Shown here in pieces: positions 33,298 through 43,644 of a stretch of DNA of 64,000 nucleotides. A program made the translations under genes and the position numbers. The stretch is from Zychaea mexicana (taxonomy: Eukaryota; Mucoromycota; Mucoromycetes; Mucorales; Lichtheimiaceae). The notes beneath the pieces were generated by a model that was not told the DNA's origin, searched no databases, and worked only from the letters and a program-made list of their open reading frames with translations. Position 1 is the stretch's first letter, and every line of letters starts with the position of its first letter. The stretch lies in NCBI RefSeq assembly GCF_025766255.1, contig NW_026516670.1:620001-684000 (forward strand), given 5' to 3'.

Positions 33298-36200
33298 TTA
33301 AAAAGTGCTTCTGAACTTTTTTATTTCCACCATGACGGTTTGAACCCCCACAGGCTGAACACCACTAATGCCACGCTGTTCTAGAATATCTAAGAATTTG
33401 GTATAGTACACAATAAGCTGGCCCAACACTGCGTGTAGCACCATCGTTCCGTTTTTGAAATTGGAAAAGTATTGGATCACGGATGAATTGATTGACGTCA
33501 GACTCTGTCGCCAAGTTTGTGCGAATTCGTGTGATATCCGTTGCATTTCACCTATTCATAGGACAGATACCAGAAGTGAGTTTCTATCTCCATTTTTTTT
33601 AAAGTCTGTAGAATTTGAAAGCTCCCTCTTTTTGTTTACCTTTTTCTGGTTGAGCCATGTTCTTGGATTGCTCTGACCGTTTTACACAATCAACCATACT
33701 GCCAAAGAATGGCTTTAATTGTTCATCCACGAACGCCCCAGTGTGAATGGATAGTAACTGTCGAACGTGCTCTAGCTCGCTTTCTAGTGCTCGATTATGC
33801 GCTTCCTATAGTCGTTTTAACATCACTTCAATAAGCTAACCTGTATCACTAATTTCTACTTGCTTTTTAAAAAATTAAAGGTTACCTGGAAGACGGAGAC
33901 GATCACATCATAATTGTTTATCAAAAATGCTATCCGTCGTGTAGGTTCTGAAAACTCGTTGGACATTCTTGCCAATAACCCTTCAAACTCGTTTCGCATT
34001 TTTTGGACACTTTTGGGAAAACCAATAATATTGTTAGCTGCTTCTCAAAGAAATTATTATAATACGTTTTTAATTTGATTACCTATTGATCAATATGGCA
34101 TCGTCATATCCTTCATTCAATACTAGTAATGAAGCCGCAAATTCGGCATATCGTCGAGTGATCTAAGCAGGGGCCAACATTTTTAAGTTAGTGTTAGCTC
34201 TTTAAACCATTTTTTTAACGCTCTGGTACAACAAACTTACATAATGTGGATGAATGTCTTTGACAGCACTAATGACGGATTTGGTAGCTGCCATCCGTTT
34301 CAAACTCTCCACATGCAGGGTCATAACATGTTGAAATCGTGGCCATAGCGTCATATTTGTTGAATTGGTATATCCTTCCAATGCAGGTACGCGTCTTCGT
34401 TGCAATTCTAATGCCAGCTGGGTATTGATACGAATACATAGAAGTATACCCACTGCATCATATGAATTTTCGATATAACCTTTGGTAAATGTCTGTGTTT
34501 TGCATCAGAATGTGTGTTAGCCTCAATCTCTCAAAATTATGTGCTCGTGGATGATGAGACAGAAGCTCGTATATTAAGCACCAACTTACCAATCCGACTT
34601 TTTCAGTAGGATCAAATATTTGTTGGAATACAGATTTCGCTGTATCAGCAGACTTTTTGGTATCTCTGGACGAGAAGAACTCGTAAATGAACAGATATTC
34701 TGAGCTGGCATTGTCAATAAGAGTCAGATTGAAGCTTCTGAACAGCTGTTCAAATTGGAATTTCTATAGATAATGCGTTCAAGTTGTCAGGTCTTTTTCT
34801 TTCTCAAATAGCACTATAACCTGCTATTTACGGCAACAATGGCTCCATCCTAGCTACTGATAAGTTGAACAATGCAAACCTGATCTTTATCCTCTGCAAC
34901 ATGCACAAGGATGACACCTTGATCTGTCATCTTTAAAGCATCAATACGATCACCGAGAGCAAACACATTGGTTTTGTCTTTTAGCGCCACCTTAGTACTA
35001 CTAAAGAGACCTAAATGCAAATATCACTATTAACAACGTTTTTTCCGTATCTTATATCTTGCCCTTTCCATTTTTTCTTTTCGCACCTTTTCTTCCATGT
35101 TCCTCAACGCCAATCAAATCAGATTTGTCAGCTGTGATTGTCTATATATAACATAACACATCATGTCAGCAAATTCCATTGCATGAATTTCTTTCTCTTT
35201 ATTGTCCCACGTTTCACTCCTTGCCTGAAGTTTGGTTAATCCTTTGCTGTATCGCTCAAAATGGTTATTAAAATACCATTTGAGCGCATTCACATAAGTT
35301 TGCCGTATTTCTGTCGCTGCATCGTGATGTCGTTCAATTACAAACTGGTGAAGCTCCTTGTACTTCAGAAACACGGATTGCTGCATAATTTGTACGTTTG
35401 TGTTGGGCACAAGTAATGCATTGATCCGCTCAATAAAGAAATCGCGAATAGTGGATGCTGCCTTGAGTCGTAACTTTTCTAATTCGGGTCCAACGTTACG
35501 GAGCGCCTTGATCGGTTTGTTCTGGTTTGCTTTGACAAATCGCATTTGCTGATTGATCGCAAGCAAGTATTGTAGCCATACTTCATCCACTTCGCCTTCG
35601 GTAATCTTTCTATGGTTGGTTTTACTTAAGTTTAACTGCGACTAGGTCTACCTGTCGTCGTTTCACCTCTTCGACCCCAGAAAAATTCGCTTACTTGATA
35701 CTGTAAGGAGGAATCACCATGCCCTGCAATGCCTTGCTCAATTTTGTTTCAACACCCTATTCACGCATCTCTCTTCCATCAGCGCTATGTTTTGTACTGT
35801 ACGATACGATTTTTACTGGATAAATGAGCTCACCTTGCGGTTCCGTAATTTGACGCTCATGCGAGAAGACCGTTCCTGCAGACTCTTAATTTCTCCGCTG
35901 ATATTGCCCAAATCACTCTGAAATACGCTCAAAAGCTCCTCCATCCTTCCAAGCACTTCGTCACAGCTCTATAATTTATGATAACATCCTTGAGTCAATA
36001 AGGGTTTGTTGAATTACTCCCTTCTATGCGTACCTGAACTTCGGAGTGTAACTCCACAAACGACCGGATCTGCTGAACATCTGATGCAAATACAATCCGC
36101 CACCTCTTCAGTCACACGTACATACCTATTTCACGGCTTCTTAATTACTCTTCAATTATGCTCTTACATACTTACAGTCATTTTCAAGATCCCTTTGTAC

Positions 36201-36513
36201 AGACTCTCGTTCCTCCTCGATTTGTAATGCATATTCGCGTAAATCCATGCCTTTTTCCAAAGCTTCTCGAACAAATGCATCCTCCTGAAACGCGGATATA
36301 CGATCTATATACTCTTTTATAAGTACCAGTACATCACACACATCCACTTCATTATATAATAGTCACCATCCACTTCGTCAAATGTAATCTGATCGAAATC
36401 ATCGTCTAAAAAATCATCCTCCAACGACGCGTTGTCCTATAATATTTTTTGGTGTGTCCTCTATCCTGTTAATACCACTCCCATACACGATATATCCACA
36501 CAGAGGCAGCCAT
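33298..36513 (-). CDS. VPS52: GARP/EARP tethering complex subunit VPS52
   Basis: About 15 exons on the minus strand, about 700 residues. Family blocks in order: acidic start DDFLDDDFDQITFDEVDEY, DAFVREALEKGMDLREYA, SCDEVLGRMEELLSVFQSDL, TIRDFFIERINALL, SSEYLFIYEFFSS, ITRRYAEFAASLL, RRIAFLINNYDVIVSV and C-terminal VMVEIKKFRSTF. Vps52 with Vps51, 53 and 54 tethers endosome-derived vesicles at the trans-Golgi. Introns are about 50-110 bp. One intron (35142-35224) uses a GC donor: CTTCAG|GCAAGG to TATATAG|ACA. The intron after AAT AG uses an acceptor at CCCAAAAG|T to stay in frame. The first exon is uncertain: an ATG at 36513 (MAASVWIYR) spliced to DNASLEDD is the simplest choice. The upstream ORF at 36569-36880 could instead supply the 5' end. 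Confidence 0.88.
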
Positions 36514-36568
36514 AAGGTATAAACACAAAAGAGCCAGGGCTTTTTTTTTCATTCTTCACCCCTTCCTT

Positions 36569-36880
36569 TTACGATTTAATAATAGATTGTCGAACCTTGT
36601 CCGCTGGATCTTCTTCTTCGAACAGCCATTCGAGTTCTTTTAAAGTTGTTGATGGCCCGTCTGCTGTTGATGTTCCTGATACTGCTGGCCGTAAAGGCTT
36701 GTCGTCATCGGAATCGTCATCTTCTACGGCGGCGGGTTTATTAGTGTTGCTTAAATCTTCGTCAGACGATGGAACCGAAGGTAGAGCTTTGTCTATGCTC
36801 CTCCGTAATTCTTCATTTTGTCGAGTGATGAGATTGTCGTTGCTGTTGTTGGTAGTGGTGTTGCTGCCTGCAGCGTCCAT
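36569..36880 (-). CDS. small acidic hypothetical protein, or alternative 5' exon of VPS52
   Basis: A 103-residue ORF with Asn/Thr-rich start, NEELRRSIDKALPSVPSSDE, an acidic DDDSDDDKPLRP stretch and a C-terminal helix KELEWLFEEEDPADKVRQSI. Its stop is only 56 bp upstream of the proposed VPS52 start, on the same strand. It could be a separate short gene. Alternatively a weak donor (GACAAG|GTTCGA) could splice in phase to the VPS52 exon that begins DNASLED. No family recognised. Confidence 0.45.
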   Translation of the reverse strand: MDAAGSNTTTNNSNDNLITRQNEELRRSIDKALPSVPSSDEDLSNTNKPAAVEDDDSDDDKPLRPAVSGTSTADGPSTTLKELEWLFEEEDPADKVRQSIIKS

Positions 36881-37602
36881 AAGGGGTGCTATGTTGTTTT
36901 AAAAGGACAAGAAAATTATTAAAGGTTGCTTTGGATTATTTTAGGTATTACTGCAACGAGTATTAAAAAAGCGGCCCTTTTGCTGCAACCCGCTCGAAGG
37001 TGTATAAGCTTTTCTTTCCCGACGCACGGTGCGAAGCTGACCTTTATTTCGCAACATTTCATGATAGGGTTTCGCATAAGTTTTTCGTGCTGACATATGC
37101 ATTTCTCGTTCAATGACTCTTGCGTATCACCTATGCTACAACAGTGAAAGCCATCCAACATAAAATACATAATACTTTCCTTCAATGAAGTACTATTTTA
37201 CCTCCGTAGAAACAGGTCGCGGAGTTCCTGTGTCGTCTATCTAATGACATGAACTATATTTTGTTGCAGGTACAACCATCGGACACGGCAGTGTGGTACT
37301 TTGCAGCCTTCATGGAAAGACGAGTCAAGACATTATGATCGTTGCTGATCAACGGAACTGCATGATTTACTATTCAAACCTTAAATGCAAGCACCCAGGC
37401 GAAGTATATATCTCAGAAAAGAGTAGTGATACCAATGACCCACCTGCTTTGTAGCGAATCCTGATGAAACATGAGCTATCATAGTGCATTATCGGAAACT
37501 AGACAATAACCCAACGGAAAATAGGGAAAGATGAACAATAAATAAGCGATTATTATTTGGTTGCTTTGGTTCCTTGGCATTTCCACAACGTACACATATC
37601 AT
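36881..37602. other. intergenic between VPS52 side and beta-helix gene
   Basis: 720 bp of divergent upstream region. The frame of the beta-helix protein stays open upstream to about 37561, so an upstream exon carrying a signal peptide is possible but not identified. No other feature. Confidence 0.35.
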
Positions 37603-39750
37603 ATGGGTGGTTTCCACAAATTTCTTAAAACAACGGTCCAAGCTTTCGAGCAACTCAATCTTGAAGTGAATAACCATTTGCAACAACAACAACAAAGTCA
37701 TGCTCAATCGTCGTCAGGAGCTCCTACATCACAACAAACGCCTGCTGTACCAGCACGGCCACCCAACTACCCTGCACCAGCAGCGGCTCAACAGCAACAC
37801 TACTACGATCAGGCACCTTTTTCTCGTTTAGTTTATCCAGGCCCCGATGGTAAACTTGTATATCCTTCATACAATGAAAAAGGCGATCGTATACTCGACT
37901 TTTCGTCAGCCGGCTACAATGAAGGTTGGACAGGATTACCGGAAGGTATTCAAGTTGTCATGTCATTGGAACCCTCTGGTGGACAAGATGACGATTCTGC
38001 ACGCATTCAACTAGCGCTTGACCAACTCGGTACCATGCCTCCCTTTCAAGGCGGAAGTCCGTTTCGAGGTGCACTACAGCTTAACCGCGGCTACTACAAT
38101 CTTGCACAACCACTCGAGTTCCGAGTATCCGGTGTCGTGTTGCAAGGCGATCCCTCTGGTGGCACAGTTTTGGTTGGTACAAGTGACCCACTCACTACGC
38201 GTTGCTTGTTCAAGATTGTTGGCGAGACGAATGCATATACCAAACGCGTTCCCGTACAGGACGAATATGTACCTGTTGGTAGCAACATATTGACCGTGCG
38301 TGACAAGAATCACTTTAAAGTGGGCGATACCGTCATGATTGGAGTTGCGTTTAACGATGCATGGGTCAAAGCTGTGGGTATGGATGTGATCCATCCAAAA
38401 GGAAACACGAACAAAAACAATGGATGGAAAGCAGGTCGTTTTGAGCATCATCGTCGGGTGGTGCGCGTTGATAATGGTGGCACTCGGCTGACGCTGAACG
38501 AACCTTTGACTGCCAGTCTGTGCAAGCAGTATGGCGGCGGCTTTGTCACAAAATACGAAAACAAACGTGTTCAACATGTCGGCCTGCAGTTCTTTGAATG
38601 TCAATTTCCCCAAAATAAGGATCGTGGACCAGAAGAAATGATGGCGCAGCAAAAGAAGCCTGTCAAAGATTATCGATTTGCGGACGAAATGTTTGATCAC
38701 TTGATGGTAGCTATGGATAGTGCTGAAAACTGTTGGATTCGTGCCGTACGCTCAGTATGGTGGCGCAACTTTGCACGACTGGGAACCAACACAGTGGCCA
38801 TCACGCTGCAGGTGAGAACAAGGTTTTTAACAGGAGCCGCAACACTGGATGTCTGTTAACCACAGTGTATGACATTGCTTTCTTAGGAATGTCATCATAC
38901 CTTTCCTAACCCTCCTCCGGGCCCAGATAAACGAAAACCTTTGCCTCTTACTGGACAGTTTGCATTTGAATTATCTGGCCAATTGATCCTGATTGATCGT
39001 TGCCATGTCGAATACAACTTCCATGCCTACTCGTACAAGGGTCGTGTCCCAGGCCCTAATGTGGTATACCAGAGTAGCTGCGTTGCAAAGAATGGCGATG
39101 TAGGTCCCCATATGAAGTGGTGTAAGTTTTCATACTTTTACTTTTTGACTCGTGAGCAGATATGGGTTTAGTGATCATTTGTTGACATGAATTTCTTAAT
39201 ATTAGCGACTGGACAGCTTTATGACAGTGAGTACATTTAACATTTCATAGACTTTTTCTATACCAAATGGTGATAGTGAGTAAACACATGAACTGATGAA
39301 AAAAAAAACATTTTATAGATTGTAATATTGAGGGCCAAATGATTATTCAAGATCGATTCGATGCTGGTTCAGGCCATGGTTGGTCCGGTGCCAATTCGGT
39401 TGTATGGAATACAGTAGCTCATGGAGGCATGGTTGTTCAAAAGCCTCCAACAGCACATAACTTCCTAAGTACGTGTCATATATTTAGAAGAAAAAATACT
39501 TGAAGAATAAGATGAGTTATACAAGATCGGATAATAATGACAGTACTAACCTTGCGCAACGCATAATTCTATTTCTTCCCTTCTATGTTTATTTTCTTTG
39601 AATATAGTCGGAAGCTCCTCCAAGCGAGGCAAAGCTCGAATGCCACAACACGAATGGGCTTGGGAAGAACATTCTGATCAGAAAGTGAACCCTCCTAGTC
39701 TGTATATGACGCAACTCAGTGAAAGACGACAGCGTCTTCAGTCCTCATAA
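37603..39750 (+). CDS. right-handed beta-helix (pectate-lyase-like) protein
   Basis: Five exons (37603-38811, 38887-39121, 39206-39226, 39319-39468, 39608-39750) give 585 residues. After a Gln/Pro/Ala-rich N-terminal linker (about 25-75), the segment RILDFSSAGYNEGWTGLPEG resembles the DFS-x-AGY opening of bacterial and fungal beta-helix polysaccharide-active proteins. It is followed by LNRGYYNLAQPLEFRVSGVV and LQGDPSGGTVLVGT, the typical start of the helix. Later rungs include HLMVAMDSAENCWIRAVRSV and a His-rich block (CHVEYNFHAYSY, DAGSGHGWSGANSVVW). I infer a carbohydrate-binding or lyase/hydrolase role. The chosen start lacks a signal peptide, odd for this class. Exon 3 is a 21-nt microexon. 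The C-terminus (HEWAWEEHSDQKVNPPSLY) looks complete. Confidence 0.82.
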
Positions 39751-40190
39751 ACCCGCTGCTAGGCATACTTTTATGTTGCCATTCTAATATTTATCTTTGC
39801 TATATCTTACTAGAAAACGTGCTTTCAATGCATCGCTTCCCCTATCTCGCAATCACACTCATTGCCGTGGCAAAAAACAGCTCACAACACTACGACATTC
39901 CACCTCCAATTACTGAAAATTTTATTTCTTGTATTGTTAAATACTCTTCCAATTAAAATTGATGCCTGTATATTTACAGCTCGTAACGTTCGCTTGATTG
40001 TTCTACTGTGGTGGGAATATCAAAATGCCGTCTTCTTCCAGTCATTGGATTCGTTGTTACCATCCACAACAGTGATGTCACTAGTTATTGTAGCATACGT
40101 ATCAACTGACGTTGCTCTTGCACACTTGGCACGTGAGACTTGTTTGATTTCCAAAACACAACAATGTGTAGTTAGTACCTGAAATTTCAT
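39751..40190. other. 3' flank of beta-helix gene
   Basis: Short AT-rich spacer between the beta-helix stop codon and the GC-rich palindromic block of the Helitron-like remnant. The 106-codon plus ORF at 39862-40182 has no domain. Confidence 0.35.
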
Positions 40191-40249
40191 GGGATATACT
40201 ATACTGCCTTTTTTGTTCTGGCCGCCTCTTGTACTATATATCAACATCC

Positions 40250-40395
40250 ACCTGCCTCGCTTCGCTCGGCTGAATGAGCCCCTTCGCTGCGCTCCGGGTC
40301 ATTCAACGGATTGGATGTTTTCTGGGGGTTCCCCCCTTGACCCCCAAGTGAGGGGCAAGCCCCCCAAACCCCCCTGTCGAGCGAGGTTGGATCAA
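40250..40395. repeat. GC-rich palindromic block
   Basis: Strikingly GC-rich against AT-rich flanks. It contains CCTCGCTTCGCTCGG, then a hairpin with arms GAATGAGCCC and GGGTCATTC around CGCTGCGC. A second dyad follows between GGGGGTTCCCCCC and AAACCCCCC, enclosing GAGGGGCAAGCCCCCC. It lies just downstream (on the minus strand) of the helicase remnant, where a Helitron's hairpin-bearing 3' end would be expected. Confidence 0.65.
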
Positions 40396-40511
40396 TGTTT
40401 TGGTATTAGATGCTTATTGTCTGTTTTCAAAATCAAAAGCAAGATCATTGTGCAGTGAGAAGTAGCCTATCATAGAAAGTCGTCAAAGTTGGTTACTTAA
40501 CTATCTCCAGT

Positions 40512-41510
40512 TTAGAATACAATGCGAAAAGAAGTGTTGACAAAGATGATGTAGTGATATTGATAAAAAGAGAATAGGCGTGAAAAAAAGAGAATAGGTG
40601 AGAAAAAAAGAGAATAGGTGATAAAAAAGAGAATAGGTGATACGTAATAAAGAGAATAGAAGATAAAAAAGAGGATAGGCGACAAAAAGAAATAGAGAAG
40701 AACTTCATGGAAAACAACATCTCGGATGCTTTGACCTTGCTGACCCGCGATACTCGAGTTCTCGGGATCTAACATGATCCTGATGGATGAAGGGGTGCGG
40801 ACGCGTGACATGGCTACATAGAGTAGACCATGCGTGAAAGGAGGTTCAGGTAAGTAGAGGCCAACAGTGTTAAAAGTTTGATCCTGTGCCTTATTGAGGG
40901 TCATAGTGAATGCCAGGCGAACAGGGAATTGGATGCGTTTGAAGAGAATGGGGGAGCGTATTTGTGATGGTGTTGAAGTTATGCGAGGGATCAAGACGAT
41001 GTTGCCGGTATGAGGTCCAGTGGCTATTTCAGCATCAAGTACATATCGTTGGAGAGAGCGTAACAATCAGTCGTGTCTTATTGCAGAGTCCACTATGGGT
41101 GTGCAAGTTCCGCTTGGCACCAACAGCTCGGCACCAACAGCTCGGCACCATCACCAATGCAAAGTAAATGTTGCATAGACTGGCCAAGCTCGTTTGCATC
41201 ATTGGTGTTGGCAGCTTGTTGGACGCGTATGTTGGTTTCAAGGCGATGGACGGTGACACTGGGTCAAATTGATGAACGATTTAGACACTGCTGTACGATT
41301 TGCGAGCGCGATGCATTTGGTATCACAGGAAGGACCTATTACCAGGTTTGATGTAGATACTTTAACGTAAGTATTACCGCTCAATAGCAAAAGAATGCAA
41401 AGTAGAAGAGAGGATACAATGTTGAGTACCAGGCAAAAGTCAACACCAAGGACCATAATTTTTCCATCAAATGGAACATCGGCAAGCGCGGGATCGCCAT
41501 GTCTCATGAG
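40512..41510 (-). mobile_element. degenerate Helitron helicase remnant
   Basis: Fragments of the C-terminal Pif1-like helicase of a Helitron on the minus strand. At 41430-41500 PFDGKIMVLGVDF corresponds to the Walker B region, whose usual GGDFRQ is altered to GVDFCL. At about 41035-41200 another frame reads NTNDANELGQSMQHLL. At 40700-41000 TGNIVLIPRI, FPVRLAFTMTLNKAQDQTF and VGLYLPEPPFTHGLLYVAMS form the terminal helicase motifs. The normally invariant SQGQT is changed to AQDQT. Blocks lie in different frames, so the gene is broken and also truncated at the 5' side. No Rep domain is present. This is a pseudogene of an autonomous rolling-circle transposon. Confidence 0.82.
40555..40700. repeat. 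tandem repeat of about 19-21 bp
   Basis: Six to seven degenerate units of AAAAAAGAGAATAGGTGAT directly following the helicase reading frame (minus strand). Confidence 0.7.
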
Positions 41511-41803
41511 ATTTTGGATACTCTTGTATACGTTGATACTTGTATTGATACTTGTATCCAGCGTGTTTAAAGCGATGACACTTCTCAGATGATGAAGGAT
41601 TTGAAGTGAGCTTCATATCGTGTTTATAACGCTTATCCGCTTGAGTCTTTTCTCGATGCGATACCCGTCTATTCACATAGTCATACATTCATGTAGAATA
41701 AACTTTCTTATCTGGAGGAGCCACACACCTCGGCGCGTCATAAACGTGAGAGAGCAATCTGATTGGATAGATTGAACTGGCTCAAATGCCGTGTTCATTA
41801 CTC

Positions 41804-41810
41804 TATATAA
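41804..41810 (+). promoter_or_regulatory. TATA box of the spliced exon array
   Basis: TATATAA in CTCTATATAACCGCGCGG, 20 bp before the first ATG and about 70 bp before the first splice donor; well placed for a transcription start at about 41830. Confidence 0.5.
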
Positions 41811-41829
41811 CCGCGCGGCCGCAGCAATC

Positions 41830-43640
41830 ATGCCGCTCCTCTTCCTCCTCGTCAACGTTTGTAAACCAAAGCTATTCAATGTGAGTATCATTGGAACGGA
41901 TTAGAGGATCGAAGAGTGTATGTTTATGGTGGTGAGTGAGAAGAGCGTATGCAACCGGTTGCGAGTATCTCAAGATCCGTTTATCTCACTTTCTTTCTTT
42001 TTTGACACAGACCTTCTTCTCGTCTTAACCTGGTCCATATCCCCCTCACGTTGGCTCCCAAAGCACAGATGCAAGAGTAAGTACAATATGGAAAATGTGA
42101 AGTGTGACTTGAGGCTTTGCTTGTGGATGTGATATACGAAAGAAGATATGAATTTCGACGTGTCTAAAGAAGTGTGTGTACAGCATACAGTCGCTAATGT
42201 TATCCTCCTTTCTTCTCTGCTACTACTATAGGATTCTGACTTTTTGAAATGGTTGGTTCGGTTTGTTGTTTGCATCCCACCCTTAAACATAAGCGACAAC
42301 TGTAAGTACGGTAGGGAATGAAATGTGAGGATGAGTTGGAGAGAAGTCGAGTGTCTGTTGGAGGTGCTGATGCCATGACGTGTCAGGAATAGTTGCATAT
42401 TAAGAACAGCCTGCTCATGATCTTTCTTCTTTTCATTCTACTTCAGGTTTCGCTTTATGCTGGTTGGGTTAATTGTGTCCTGCGGACAAATAACAGATAG
42501 TAAGTATAAGCAAAAGGGGACTTGAACATTGGTATGATAGGTGAGTAGGATGACATGGGTGTTGGGGATGACGCGTCAAAGGTGTGCAGTGTGTACAGCA
42601 GCGTGACGGGAAAGGGCTCCTGACCATGACGTATGCAATATGGCAGTCTCTCAAAAAAGTTTTCTTCCTCTCCTCCCCTTTCTTCTCTTATTCTTTTTTC
42701 AGAATTGGTCATCCCCTTCTTGCTTTTCCTCTCTCTAACTCAAGGCTCTCTTCCTCCAAGCCAAGGATGTCATAATAGTAAGTATCGCTGTGCTTGTGTT
42801 TGTCTTTGCGTGTTTGAAGAACCAGGAAGATGTCTGCCGTGACATGTCAAAAAGTGTATGCAGCTGCTCATAGATGTTTTCTTTTTTCTAATAGAGGATG
42901 GCTCTGCGGTGATCTGTTTGGACTTGAATTGGCTTAGACCCCATCTCTCTCTGTCTATAACTTTGCTGTAAAACGACAAAACAAATGTAATTATAGCTGG
43001 ATCCAGCTTGGGATGGAGGAGGATGGGCATGCCGTGTCAAAAAATAAAGATAGCACAGTGTGTAAAACCCTCTAATGATCTTTTTCTCCAGTTAGAAGAA
43101 GTGTTTTCGTCTTGGCTGCGATTCTCTGCTTCTACACTGGCCGGGTGTTCGGTTATCCTGTGTCTCATCGTAGAAGTATGGGTAAGTATAGCACGATAGA
43201 ATCTTGTGTGTGTGGTTTGACAGTTTCCCATTAACTATTCGTCTCTTTTGTTTCTCGGAATGGCGGTAGTGCACAGACACCTCCAAGCTGGTCAAGATTG
43301 ATGCTCCACTGTCATCCCGCTCCTAGAAGCCGACCTGTCAAGTAGTCCATAGGCTGCGGTCAAGATCTATCCATCCATCTGGACGGTGGCGTGTGCTTTT
43401 TGCTTTGAATGGACCTGAGGAAGTCGTTAAAAGCCTCATATTCTTATTGCTTATTTGTATAATTTATCCCCCTTCCCCTCTTCCCCTTGCTCTGACCTAG
43501 GAAGTCGTTAAAAGCGTCTATTGCGTTCTTTATATAGTTTATCCCCCTCCCCTTCTCCTCCCCCTTTGCTTTTCTCTCGCAGTTCCTAGTAGCCTCTGTC
43601 TCGACCCATCTTCGGATGTTGCATCGTTTCACGCGAACGG
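41830..43640 (+). ncRNA. putative multi-exon spliced non-coding RNA (intron-product host?)
   Basis: Eight short exon-like blocks bounded by strong splice signals: about 41830-41880, 42011-42076, 42232-42301, 42447-42499, 42703-42777, 42895-42986, 43092-43191 and from 43270. Donors are GTAAGTA (five times, or GTGAGT/GTAATT) and acceptors follow long pyrimidine tracts with branch-like CTAAT/CTCAT words. A TATA box precedes. Translation from the first ATG (41830) stops after 22 codons in exon 2, and I found no frame crossing more than three exons. Five introns hold a shared word of the form GACRTGTCAAAA. This resembles non-coding host genes whose introns release small RNAs, as known for snoRNA hosts in filamentous fungi, but I could not find convincing box C/D pairs. 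Alternatives: a decayed protein gene with tandem exons, since several exons encode hydrophobic stretches. Confidence 0.5.
43412..43575. repeat. two tandem copies of an 82-bp unit
   Basis: Copies start at 43412 and 43494 with GACCTGAGGAAGTCG and GACCTAGGAAGTCG, share GTCGTTAAAAGC and TTTATCCCCC, and end in C/T-rich tails (CCCCTCTTCCCC). They sit in the last block of the putative spliced RNA. Confidence 0.75.
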
Positions 43641-43644
43641 CTGT

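Noticed and set aside
41881..43269. Box C/D snoRNAs in the introns of the exon array
   Set aside because: AGGATGA and CTGA words occur in introns 3 and 4 but with a mismatched C box and without flanking terminal stems; other introns lack them.
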